Notes: generated from the sequence alone by a model not told the origin. Positions 14,450-20,488 are shown, counted from the first letter of the stretch. The stretch: 23,193 nucleotides of DNA from Candidatus Uhrbacteria bacterium (GCA_903831335.1 CAIKXH010000160.1:1-23193), one strand, 5' to 3'. Numbers and translations are program-made.

Positions 14450-15254
14450 CATGGTCACGCCACATGCGACGAATCGTGTGGAGTATGAAACCGTCGCCAC
14501 CGATCACGAGAATGCAGTTGTGATCGCCATGTGTTACCTGGAACAGGTTTGTCAGGCGTTCGCCAAGTGCACGAACATCTTCTTTTTCTTGTGCTGCCAC
14601 AACGAATGGTCGAAGTGGTTCGCAAAACGGAGTTGGATTTTTCGCAACACGCCCTGTGTAGAGTGCGTGACGAACGATGTATTGCTCCACACTTGCCGGA
14701 ACAAGAGCTGAGTACGATTTGTGTTCAAAGACACGTCGTCGAATTTCTGAGCTTGATCCGGAAATGATGGAGGTTATGAGTCTTGCGTGTGGAGGAAGAT
14801 CCCCTGAGGCGATAGGGTATCCCGTGCGTGACAACACAAGGAAATCTGCTTTTTGCCAAAGCTCTTCTCCTCGATGCCAAAGCCGCTGGATCTCTGAATT
14901 GTTTTCTCCTCCGCCTTTCACAAGATCTGCGCCAACCACATGGTGAATCACCTTGTCTGGATACTGTTGTCGAAGGAGCGTATCAAGATCGATGGTTCGG
15001 GTGAATGTTTGGTGCTCGAGATCATCGAGATCAATATGAACACCTGGAATTTGAGAGAACGCCAAATCGCACAGGGCTGCACGATGGTGTGGTGCAACAT
15101 CGTTTGTTGTGAGCTTGTCTGGGCGTCCGCCGCATGGCTTCACAAGGATGATGTCATCCTTATTTGCGAGTCGAGAAGTTCTTTCTACCATTTGCACATG
15201 ATGCACGCCTGGAGGATTGAAACTTCCACCAATCACATAAACGTTTCCGCTCAT
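14352..15254 (-). CDS. nadD: NadD-like adenylyltransferase fused to the N-terminus of NAD kinase
   Basis: As read it has 300 residues, ending at a stop created by a frame change. Residues 1-205 are a nicotinate/nicotinamide mononucleotide adenylyltransferase: YVIGGSFNPPGVHH (6-19), CGGRPDK (41-47), VVGADL (106-111) and the C-terminal nucleotide-binding SGSSSEIRRR (165-174; family I-S-S-T-x-I-R). The usual H-x-G-H is replaced by G-V-H-H, closer to the T-x-x-H of eukaryotic NMNATs. Residues ~214-270 begin an NAD kinase domain, with VIGGDGFILHTI (250-261). After W-R-D-H-A-P the frame runs out of homology. The ATG at 15254 has AAGGAG upstream. Such a fusion would make both NAD precursor and NADP; see the following partial entry for the rest. 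Confidence 0.85.
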   Translation of the reverse strand: MSGNVYVIGGSFNPPGVHHVQMVERTSRLANKDDIILVKPCGGRPDKLTTNDVAPHHRAALCDLAFSQIPGVHIDLDDLEHQTFTRTIDLDTLLRQQYPDKVIHHVVGADLVKGGGENNSEIQRLWHRGEELWQKADFLVLSRTGYPIASGDLPPHARLITSIISGSSSEIRRRVFEHKSYSALVPASVEQYIVRHALYTGRVAKNPTPFCEPLRPFVVAAQEKEDVRALGERLTNLFQVTHGDHNCILVIGGDGFILHTIRRMWRDHAPSSDSIEERKDSCSTTSMRQRSRIVFSRVVN

Positions 15255-15304
15255 GATGCTGTCTCCTTGTCTTCGACTGAAGCGTCCCATCATTTGAGGC
15301 GCTT

Positions 15305-15336
15305 GAGAAAAAGGCAGAGATTTTTTAGGTCTCTGC
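15305..15336 (-). promoter_or_regulatory. Intercistronic hairpin-CTTTTTCTC element (nadD-like to fusion)
   Basis: On the minus strand GCAGAGA (15336-15330) pairs with TCTCTGC (15320-15314). It is followed directly by CTTTTTCTC (15313-15305). The TAA stop of the upstream gene lies in the loop, so a translating ribosome would disrupt the hairpin. This is a variant of the CTTTTCTCC element. Confidence 0.6.
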
Positions 15337-15960
15337 AGGGTTGGGAAGGTACAGCTTTTGTTCTTGAATGTACGAGAGCACATTCGGAGGAACTAAGTGA
15401 TCGATCGGTTCGCCGCGCAATACTCGATTGCGAATTTCCTGACTCGTTGCCTGAACGTTTACTGTCAGGATCTTGTGGTGTGGAGGAAGATCCACTTCAT
15501 CGATTGGCGAATCAGGCGATACAAGAACAATGAAGTTCAGGTGATCAAAGACCCAAGGGCCTTCTTTCCACTTCAAGTGAATTTTCGATTGCTTCTTTGC
15601 TCCACCTATGATCATGTTCGCGCCGATCACATGCCACACTTCTCGATTCGGCTGTCCGTTTCGAAAGCGTCGGTCCATGTCTACGTTCGGCGTCATTTCC
15701 TTGTGTCTCAGATCCATGAAGTCGAGGAGAGCCTTTCTGGATCCGCACAGTGCGCGGAGAATCATCTCTCTGCGATCTTGCCATCTCGAGATTCCGTTTT
15801 TGCCAGGACGACCTCCGTATGGAATAACCCAGACGATGTCATTTTCCGATGCAAAATCCGACAAGGCTTTCGCAATCGCTATGTTGTGATATCCCGGTGG
15901 ATCAAAACTTCCGCTGTAGAGGATCGTTCCTGCTTTCTGCTCAATGCACGCTTCCTTCAA
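15325..15960 (-). CDS. NadD-like nicotinate-nucleotide adenylyltransferase paralog
   Basis: 211-residue nucleotidyltransferase of the NadD/NMNAT superfamily. Visible landmarks: ILYSGSFDPPGYHNIAIA (residues 13-30), YGGRPGKN (48-55), VIGANMIIGG (111-120) and ATSQEIRNRVLRG (171-183, family I-S-x-T-x-I-R). The H-x-G-H motif reads G-Y-H-N, so catalysis may differ from standard NadD. It shares many positions with the NadD half of the next gene, so the pair looks like a diverged tandem duplication. No ATG fits; the TTG at 15960 is chosen because GGAGGT lies 3 bases upstream and the homology begins about 12 residues later. The 38-base gap to pncA supports co-transcription. The substrate could be NaMN, NMN or another mononucleotide. 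Confidence 0.8.
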   Translation of the reverse strand: MKEACIEQKAGTILYSGSFDPPGYHNIAIAKALSDFASENDIVWVIPYGGRPGKNGISRWQDRREMILRALCGSRKALLDFMDLRHKEMTPNVDMDRRFRNGQPNREVWHVIGANMIIGGAKKQSKIHLKWKEGPWVFDHLNFIVLVSPDSPIDEVDLPPHHKILTVNVQATSQEIRNRVLRGEPIDHLVPPNVLSYIQEQKLYLPNPAET

Positions 15961-15998
15961 ATGACCTCCGTGGTTTTGAAAAGGTTTTGTATAGGTCT

Positions 15999-16781
15999 CT
16001 ACATATTCGAGACTTGCAACTGATTCGCGTCTTCGATCACCATCACGCCCGCGCGAACGAACTCCGCCTCGATCGCAGCGATCGAGCCTGGATAGTTGTC
16101 GCTCGGAGGAACGTTGATTGAGCGAGTTCCTTGCTTGATCACGTAGACCTCGAAGCCGAGGTCTGCCGCATCTACGGCCGAGAGTCCAACGCAAACGTCA
16201 TAGGCAAGGCCGACCAAGAACAAGCGCTTGAATCCGAGTCCCTTCAGGATCGAATGCAGGTGCGTGAGCGATCGGAGCAGGCTGATGAATGCACTGTTCG
16301 CATCGTCCTTCGGATTCATACCCTTCGGAAACACGCACAACCATTCCTCAAGATCAAATGTCGGATCAAGATTTGTCTGGTTCGTTCCGGCAAGGCCATG
16401 CTTCGGCCAGACCGTGAATGAGCCCAGGGTTGCGAGCAAGAGTGCGTGAACGTCATGAAGCGTGAACTGTGCTTCTTCTGACAGCTTGATTTGTCCTGAG
16501 ACGAACATGTGGCGCGTGATCTTTTCGTATGGATTCACGCCGATGTAGGAGTCTGCACAGGTAATCTGACCGATCGGGTGCATGTCGCAAGTGGCGACGC
16601 GCTGTGCGAGCGGAAAGATCGGGAAGAGCTTGTCGATGATGAACTGTGCGATCTCTTCGCTGCCCCCGACGGGGAGTCCGCCGCCATACTTGAGAATGAA
16701 CGCGATGATGTCATCGATATTCAGAAGACAATCTTCAGGACCAATGAAAATCTGACCCTTGAAAACCAGAGAATCCGTCAT
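15999..16781 (-). CDS. pncA: Nicotinamidase-like isochorismatase-fold hydrolase
   Basis: Expected to deamidate nicotinamide to nicotinate, feeding PncB. The 260-residue protein is longer than typical PncA (~180-210). Landmarks: an N-terminal acidic region before GGGLPVGG (D23/D24 near the catalytic Asp position), CDMHP (D66 and H68, metal ligands), WPKHGLAGT (125-133, family W-P-x-H-C-x-x-G-T), KGMNPKDDANSAF with the catalytic lysine K153, and GLAYDVCVGLSAVDAADLGF with the nucleophile C197. Odd: the third metal-ligand position (H in H-x-S-F) is Q72. The ATG at 16781 has GAGGTG just upstream; a TTG at 16799 lacks one. It is the first gene of the NAD operon. Confidence 0.85.
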   Translation of the reverse strand: MTDSLVFKGQIFIGPEDCLLNIDDIIAFILKYGGGLPVGGSEEIAQFIIDKLFPIFPLAQRVATCDMHPIGQITCADSYIGVNPYEKITRHMFVSGQIKLSEEAQFTLHDVHALLLATLGSFTVWPKHGLAGTNQTNLDPTFDLEEWLCVFPKGMNPKDDANSAFISLLRSLTHLHSILKGLGFKRLFLVGLAYDVCVGLSAVDAADLGFEVYVIKQGTRSINVPPSDNYPGSIAAIEAEFVRAGVMVIEDANQLQVSNM

Positions 16782-16793
16782 CTCACACCTCGA

Positions 16794-16854
16794 CCCCAAC
16801 AGTGGGGAAGTTCAACGTAAGGAACATGCGGGAAACCCTTTGTTTTCCGCATGT
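16794..16854 (-). promoter_or_regulatory. Two hairpins in the pncA leader
   Basis: On the minus strand ACATGCGG (16854-16847) pairs with CCGCATGT (16831-16824), extended inside by AAAC/GTTT. A second stem, CCCCA-CTGT-TGGGG (16807-16794), sits just before the pncA SD and could affect its access. I do not recognise a known NAD riboswitch. The first stem has no T-tract, so it is not a plain terminator. Confidence 0.5.
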
Positions 16855-16888
16855 GTTTTCGCTGAAATTGGCAATTTTGCAACCGCGG

Positions 16889-16917
16889 AGAATATCAATT
16901 TTTAGCGGATTTGTCAA
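16889..16917 (-). promoter_or_regulatory. Predicted proximal promoter of the NAD operon
   Basis: On the minus strand a perfect TTGACA (16917-16912) is followed after 17 bases by TATTCT (16894-16889). Transcription would start near 16882, giving pncA a leader of about 100 bases. No GT-N7-AC palindrome overlaps this promoter. Confidence 0.68.
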
Positions 16918-17064
16918 TAGAAACGGTGGGTAGATACGGATTACAGATTATTACAGATATGCAGATAGGTGAGGAAGGGGATTTTTGTTGAGGGTAGGGT
17001 TAGAAAACATTGTTGAAAACCTGGAGTTTGCGAAGATTTTTTCACTAAATGATCCTTCTTGTTA

Positions 17065-17087
17065 GTAAGTGTAATATAAACACTTAC
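17065..17087. promoter_or_regulatory. Candidate NrtR operator upstream of the NAD operon
   Basis: A perfect palindrome has 8-base arms (GTAAGTGT / ACACTTAC) around AATATAA. Its core is GT-N7-AC, the shared core I associate with NrtR operators, and the inner 21 bases match the usual operator length. It covers the -10 and most of the spacer of the predicted minus-strand promoter at 17068-17096, a position suited to repression. Confidence 0.72.
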
Positions 17088-17096
17088 CTGCGTCAA
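17068..17096 (-). promoter_or_regulatory. Predicted distal, NrtR-controlled promoter of the NAD operon
   Basis: On the minus strand TTGACG (17096-17091), a 17-base spacer and TACACT (17073-17068) overlap the palindrome at 17065-17087. Transcription would start near 17061 and run toward pncA with a leader of roughly 280 bases. The -35 hexamer is identical to that of the nrtR promoter. Confidence 0.5.
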
Positions 17097-17234
17097 GCAC
17101 GCTGAGGGATACCCATCACCTCACCATTGAAATTTCCCATTTCCCCAATTTTATCTCACTAGAATTCCCGATGATCTCAACATTTCAACATCCCATCCAA
17201 CCCATTCGCCCCTTTTTGGTTTCCCATATAAATG

Positions 17235-17258
17235 AAAAAACAGGCTTTCGCCTGTTTT
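17235..17258 (-). terminator. Intrinsic terminator after nrtR
   Basis: On the minus strand AAAACAGGC-GAAA-GCCTGTTTT is followed by further T. It overlaps the nrtR stop codon (17259-17257) and separates nrtR from the NAD operon. Confidence 0.88.
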
Positions 17259-17913
17259 ACATCATCTCCACATACTCGAGTTTTCGATGCTTAAATTTGT
17301 AGAGTTCCGCCGGCCGGCTCGCTCCACTTAATTTCTTTTTTCCCACAGGCTCAATAAGATCTAGACTCAATACACGTTTGCGAAAATTTCTTTTATCCAA
17401 TGTCTGATCCAAGATAATCTCATAGACATGTTGAAGTTCTGTGAGAGTAAATTCTTGTTCCAGCAAACTATAAACAATATTGGTATATTGAATTTTTCCT
17501 TTGAGGCGTGCAATCGCTTCTTTGCTTATTTGTTTATGATCATAAGCAAGTTCAGGAAGTTTTTTCACGGGCCACCATTTTACGTCTGTATACTTTTCTG
17601 TTGTTTTTAATTCAACATCATCCCCAATGAGGGCAAAGAAGGCAACAGAAATCACGCGCTCTAATTGATCTCTTTCCATTGCATCAAACGTTTTGAGTTG
17701 TTCAAGATACACGTGGGAGACGCCTGTTTGTGTTTGTAAAATCCGTGTTGCTGTTTGTTCTGTTGTTTCCGTGTTTTCTACACGTCCGCCAGGGAAGGCC
17801 CAGAGTCCTTCATAAGGTTTCTTTTTCATCTGGATCAACAGTACACACAAAGCATCGTCTTTGATGGTAAAGATGACAGTATCAACAGCAACGGCAATTT
17901 TTTGTTGTGACAT
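17257..17913 (-). CDS. nrtR: NrtR-type Nudix-related transcriptional regulator of NAD metabolism
   Basis: 218-residue repressor that combines a Nudix domain with a C-terminal winged helix. In this family ADP-ribose or a related NAD metabolite binds the Nudix domain and releases DNA. The Nudix domain (5-140) includes GLWAFPGGRVENTE, but the catalytic R-E-x-x-E-E reads R57-I-L-Q-T-Q, so the metal-binding glutamates are lost, as expected for a sensor. The wing region (154-206) has the NrtR pattern FTLTELQHVYEIIL, LDKRNFRKRVL and a GASRPAELYKF end. The start ATG at 17913 is favoured because the longer reading from 17967 begins inside the -35 box. A 21-base palindrome sits 8 bases upstream, implying autorepression. 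It lies next to the pncA-nadE operon. Confidence 0.93.
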   Translation of the reverse strand: MSQQKIAVAVDTVIFTIKDDALCVLLIQMKKKPYEGLWAFPGGRVENTETTEQTATRILQTQTGVSHVYLEQLKTFDAMERDQLERVISVAFFALIGDDVELKTTEKYTDVKWWPVKKLPELAYDHKQISKEAIARLKGKIQYTNIVYSLLEQEFTLTELQHVYEIILDQTLDKRNFRKRVLSLDLIEPVGKKKLSGASRPAELYKFKHRKLEYVEMM

Positions 17914-17920
17914 ATATTTG

Positions 17921-17941
17921 TTTGTGTAAATTACACACAAA
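17921..17941. promoter_or_regulatory. Candidate NrtR operator at the nrtR promoter
   Basis: A 21-base palindrome has perfect 7-base arms (TTTGTGT / ACACAAA) around AAATTAC, again with a GT-N7-AC core. It overlaps the end of the nrtR -10 (17939-17944) and the predicted transcription start, which fits autorepression. Confidence 0.78.
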
Positions 17942-17967
17942 GTATCAAAGGAAAGACGTTTCGTCAA
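17939..17967 (-). promoter_or_regulatory. Predicted promoter of nrtR
   Basis: On the minus strand TTGACG (17967-17962), a 17-base spacer and TACTTT (17944-17939) put the start of transcription inside the adjoining palindrome, close to the nrtR ATG at 17913. Confidence 0.62.
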
Positions 17968-17968
17968 G

Positions 17969-17997
17969 TGGCAAAAAGAATTGGGGCAACGTATACT
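17969..17997 (+). promoter_or_regulatory. Weak predicted promoter for the Cys-motif protein gene
   Basis: A good -10 TATACT (17992-17997) has a poor -35 (TGGCAA at 17969-17974) 17 bases upstream. Transcription would start near 18004, about 16 bases before the ATG at 18020. It is divergent from, and almost touches, the nrtR promoter. Confidence 0.4.
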
Positions 17998-18019
17998 GTG
18001 TGAACTAACTTGAACTCGT

Positions 18020-18433
18020 ATGAAATATAGACAGATCTTGAACCATAAGCCAGCAATGAAGATCCGATATACATTGTTTGCACCAATTGTGTATCTTCCA
18101 CTTATTCCACTTATTCATCTAGATATTCTTTTTGAGATTTACCACAGACTCGGATTTCCCCTAATGGGAATTCCGTATATTCGGCGTCGTGATCATATTC
18201 GTATTGATCGCCAAAAGTTGTGCTATCTAAAATGGTATGAAAAAATTAATTGCATGTACTGTGGGTATGTGAATGGGTGGTTGCATTATGCAAGCGCCAT
18301 CGCAAAAGAAACAGAGGCATATTGGTGCGGAATTACGCACAACAAATACGATGGATTTAAACCGCCAGAGCATCACAAAGATTTTTTGCCTTACGCGGAT
18401 AAAAAAGCCTTTGACGAGTTTGTAAATAAATAA
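18020..18433 (+). CDS. Conserved small protein with CxxC...C...H motif
   Basis: 137-residue protein of unknown function. A hydrophobic stretch (residues ~16-35, FAPIVYLPLIPLIHL) could be a membrane segment or buried helix. The centre reads KINCMYCGYVNGWLHYASAI, followed by AKETEAYWCGITH. C78, C81, C103 and H107 could together bind a metal. I recall uncharacterised bacterial proteins with the same (N)CxYCxYxNG...E.YWCPIKH pattern, so I treat it as a conserved family, but I cannot name it. The ATG at 18020 is the first in frame; the ATG at 18056 is also possible and neither has an SD. It lies 30 bases before murA and may share its transcript. Confidence 0.8.
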   Translation: MKYRQILNHKPAMKIRYTLFAPIVYLPLIPLIHLDILFEIYHRLGFPLMGIPYIRRRDHIRIDRQKLCYLKWYEKINCMYCGYVNGWLHYASAIAKETEAYWCGITHNKYDGFKPPEHHKDFLPYADKKAFDEFVNK

Positions 18434-18463
18434 TAGAGGAACAGTCACTTTGCACGAATCACT

Positions 18464-19759
18464 ATGTCTGTATTTAAAATTACAGGAGGCAAACCATTAG
18501 TTGGGGAAATTGCTGTTGCAGGAGCGAAAAACGCTGCATCAAAAATGATGATCGCAACTCTGCTTACAGCGGAACCTGTTGTCTTGAAAAATGTTCCGCG
18601 CCAACAAGAAACACAAATTACGCAAGAAATTCTTGAGGCTGTTGGGGCACAGATTGATTGGCAATCGCAAAATGTTTTGCGTGTCACAACGCCTGCTATT
18701 TCTTCTACAAACGCAACTTCACTTTCCAGAAAAAATCGTATTAGTATTTTGGCACTTGCTCCGCTTTTGCACCGCACAGGGGAAGCATTTGTCCCGCGTG
18801 TAGGAGGGGATGCAATTGGTCCACGTCCTGTGAATTTTCATATTGATATTCTGACAAAAATGGGTGCACAAATTACAGAAGAAGAAGGTGGGTATCACGC
18901 AACAACAAAACGATTAAAAGGAACATTAATCGAACTCGCTTATCCATCTGTTGGTGCAACAGAGACGGCCATTCTTGCGGGTGTTCTTGCACAAGGTCGC
19001 ACAACTATTCGTAATGCTGCCGGAGAACCAGAGGTGAAACAACTTATTATGATGCTCCAAAACATGGGGGCCATCATTCAAATTAATTCTGGGCGTTCCA
19101 TTGAAATATTTGGTGTAGAAAAATTGCACGGAACAGAAGCGACTGTTATGCCAGATCGTATGGAAGCAGCATCGTATGCATCTATGGCGATTGGAACACG
19201 CGGAGAAATTTTTGTGCGCGGCGCACAACACGAACACATGATGACGTTTTTAAACGCCGTACGCAGAATCGGTGGGGAATATGAGGTAAAGCCAGATGGA
19301 ATTTTGTTTCGCGGGACACGTCCGTTGAAAGGGTTGGAACTTGAAACAGATACACACCCAGGTTTCATGACAGACTGGCAACAGCCATTTGTAACTGTTC
19401 TTACACAAGCAGAGGGAACATCGGTTGTACATGAAACGGTTTATGAAGAACGATTTGGATATACAGAGGCCCTTAAAAAAATGGGTGCAGATATTACACT
19501 TTTTTCCAATTGTTTAGGGGAACTTAATTGTCGTTTTAAAGGAATGAATTATAAACATTCAGCCGTTATTAATGGTCCTTCAAAATTACATGCGGCTGAA
19601 GTGGAAGTTCCAGATATCCGTGCGGGGTTAGCATTTGTTGTTGCGGCTCTTATGGCAGATGGGACATCTACCCTGACAGGAATTGAACACCTTGATCGTG
19701 GGTATGAAAATTTAGAAGAAAAACTCCGCGGTGTTGGAGCGGATATTAAACGCGTGTAA
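18464..19759 (+). CDS. murA: UDP-N-acetylglucosamine 1-carboxyvinyltransferase
   Basis: Transfers enolpyruvate from PEP to UDP-GlcNAc, the first committed step of peptidoglycan synthesis, in the cytoplasm. At 431 residues it has normal length. Substrate residues are present: K22-N23 in GAKNAA, the aspartate in TDWQQPF, and the arginine in DIRAGLAF. The loop residue that is cysteine in E. coli (C115) is aspartate here: GGDAIGPRP, D116. The same change makes the enzymes of Mycobacterium and Chlamydia insensitive to fosfomycin. The ATG at 18464 begins the conserved MSVFKITGG; no SD is seen. The M50 protease gene starts 5 bases after the stop, so they form one unit. Confidence 0.96.
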   Translation: MSVFKITGGKPLVGEIAVAGAKNAASKMMIATLLTAEPVVLKNVPRQQETQITQEILEAVGAQIDWQSQNVLRVTTPAISSTNATSLSRKNRISILALAPLLHRTGEAFVPRVGGDAIGPRPVNFHIDILTKMGAQITEEEGGYHATTKRLKGTLIELAYPSVGATETAILAGVLAQGRTTIRNAAGEPEVKQLIMMLQNMGAIIQINSGRSIEIFGVEKLHGTEATVMPDRMEAASYASMAIGTRGEIFVRGAQHEHMMTFLNAVRRIGGEYEVKPDGILFRGTRPLKGLELETDTHPGFMTDWQQPFVTVLTQAEGTSVVHETVYEERFGYTEALKKMGADITLFSNCLGELNCRFKGMNYKHSAVINGPSKLHAAEVEVPDIRAGLAFVVAALMADGTSTLTGIEHLDRGYENLEEKLRGVGADIKRV

Positions 19760-19764
19760 CCATT

Positions 19765-20448
19765 ATGTTTCTCACATTACTTTTTTCCTCACCTCCTCTC
19801 GCACTCGCTTGGATCGTCGCTATCCTTTCGTCGCTGACTATTCATGAGTTTTCACACGGACTCATGGCAAAACTGAAAGGGGATCTTACGGCAGAGCGTG
19901 AAGGACGATTAACATTGAATCCTCTCGCACACCTTGATCTTATTGGGTTTATCCCGCTGCTGTTATTTGGATTTGGATGGGCAAAACCCGTTCCGTTTAA
20001 TCCGTATAATTTAAAAGATCCAAAGTGGGATTCTGTATGGATCTCTGTAGCAGGGCCGATTTCAAACCTGATCATCGCTACGATTTCCGCCATTGCTTTT
20101 CGATCACTGCTTATTGTGGGGGCTATCAATGAATTCAATTTATTGATAGCGTTTCTGTTTTTTCTCATCTTGTTGAATTTGTTTCTGATGCTTTTTAACC
20201 TGATTCCTATTCATCCGCTTGATGGTTCAAAACTCTTCTTCGCCCTGTTCGATGCCCCAAAATATGCAGAACTTCGACAATTCGTAGCGGTTCGTGGCCC
20301 ACAAATTTTGATGTTTGCCGTCATTATCTCTCTTTTGACCAATATCGATATTTTCTTCTTCATATCTCGCCCCGCCTATGCCGTCTGTGATGTCCTCACG
20401 GGGACAAGTTGTGCGGTTTATCAGAATATCTTGTTTGGATCGCTTTAG
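19765..20448 (+). CDS. M50-family (site-2 protease-like) membrane metalloprotease
   Basis: 227-residue integral membrane protein of peptidase family M50. The zinc motif HEFSH (H27, E28, H31) lies in the first membrane segment. The third ligand is D153 in NLIPIHPLDGSKL, the family N-x-x-P-x-x-x-x-DG motif. About five or six hydrophobic segments are visible. There is no PDZ domain, so it belongs to the short S2P group, cleaving membrane-embedded substrates that cannot be named here. It starts 5 bases after murA with no SD, suggesting coupling to murA. It is followed by a strong terminator. Confidence 0.92.
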   Translation: MFLTLLFSSPPLALAWIVAILSSLTIHEFSHGLMAKLKGDLTAEREGRLTLNPLAHLDLIGFIPLLLFGFGWAKPVPFNPYNLKDPKWDSVWISVAGPISNLIIATISAIAFRSLLIVGAINEFNLLIAFLFFLILLNLFLMLFNLIPIHPLDGSKLFFALFDAPKYAELRQFVAVRGPQILMFAVIISLLTNIDIFFFISRPAYAVCDVLTGTSCAVYQNILFGSL

Positions 20449-20459
20449 CAGATAGAAAG

Positions 20460-20488
20460 AAAAAAGCCGAATCTGTTTCGGCTTTTTT
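20460..20488 (+). terminator. Intrinsic terminator after the M50 gene
   Basis: AAAAAAGCCGAA (20460-20471) pairs with TTCGGCTTTTTT (20477-20488) around a five-base loop, with a T-rich end. Confidence 0.93.

Larger units (their letters stand above)
16918..17234. other. Intergenic region between the NAD operon and nrtR
   Basis: No convincing protein gene is present. It holds the distal promoter and NrtR-type operator (17065-17096). A short AGATTACAG-like tandem stretch near 16937-16966 (TTACAGAT twice) is also visible. On the minus strand, a possible 34-codon ORF runs from GTG at 17045 to 16941 with AAGGA upstream, but it has no recognisable features. I see nothing in 17100-17230 beyond pyrimidine-rich sequence. 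Confidence 0.5.

Noticed and set aside
15397..16023. 208-codon open frame on the plus strand opposite the nadD-like and pncA genes
   Set aside because: It lies antisense to two genes with clear motifs and has no recognisable domain or convincing SD; the composition of the opposite strand explains the open frame.
16782..16882. NAD+ riboswitch in the pncA leader
   Set aside because: The hairpins do not match the NAD-I (nadA) or NAD-II motifs as I know them; only the structured leader is reported.
16941..17045. 34-codon minus-strand ORF as a confident gene
   Set aside because: It has AAGGA before a GTG, but no recognisable features and no evidence of conservation; it is kept only as a note in the intergenic entry and the leader finding.
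17835..17855. Third NrtR half-site (ACACACAAAG) inside nrtR
   Set aside because: Only one arm is present, without a partner at the right spacing, and it lies in coding sequence.
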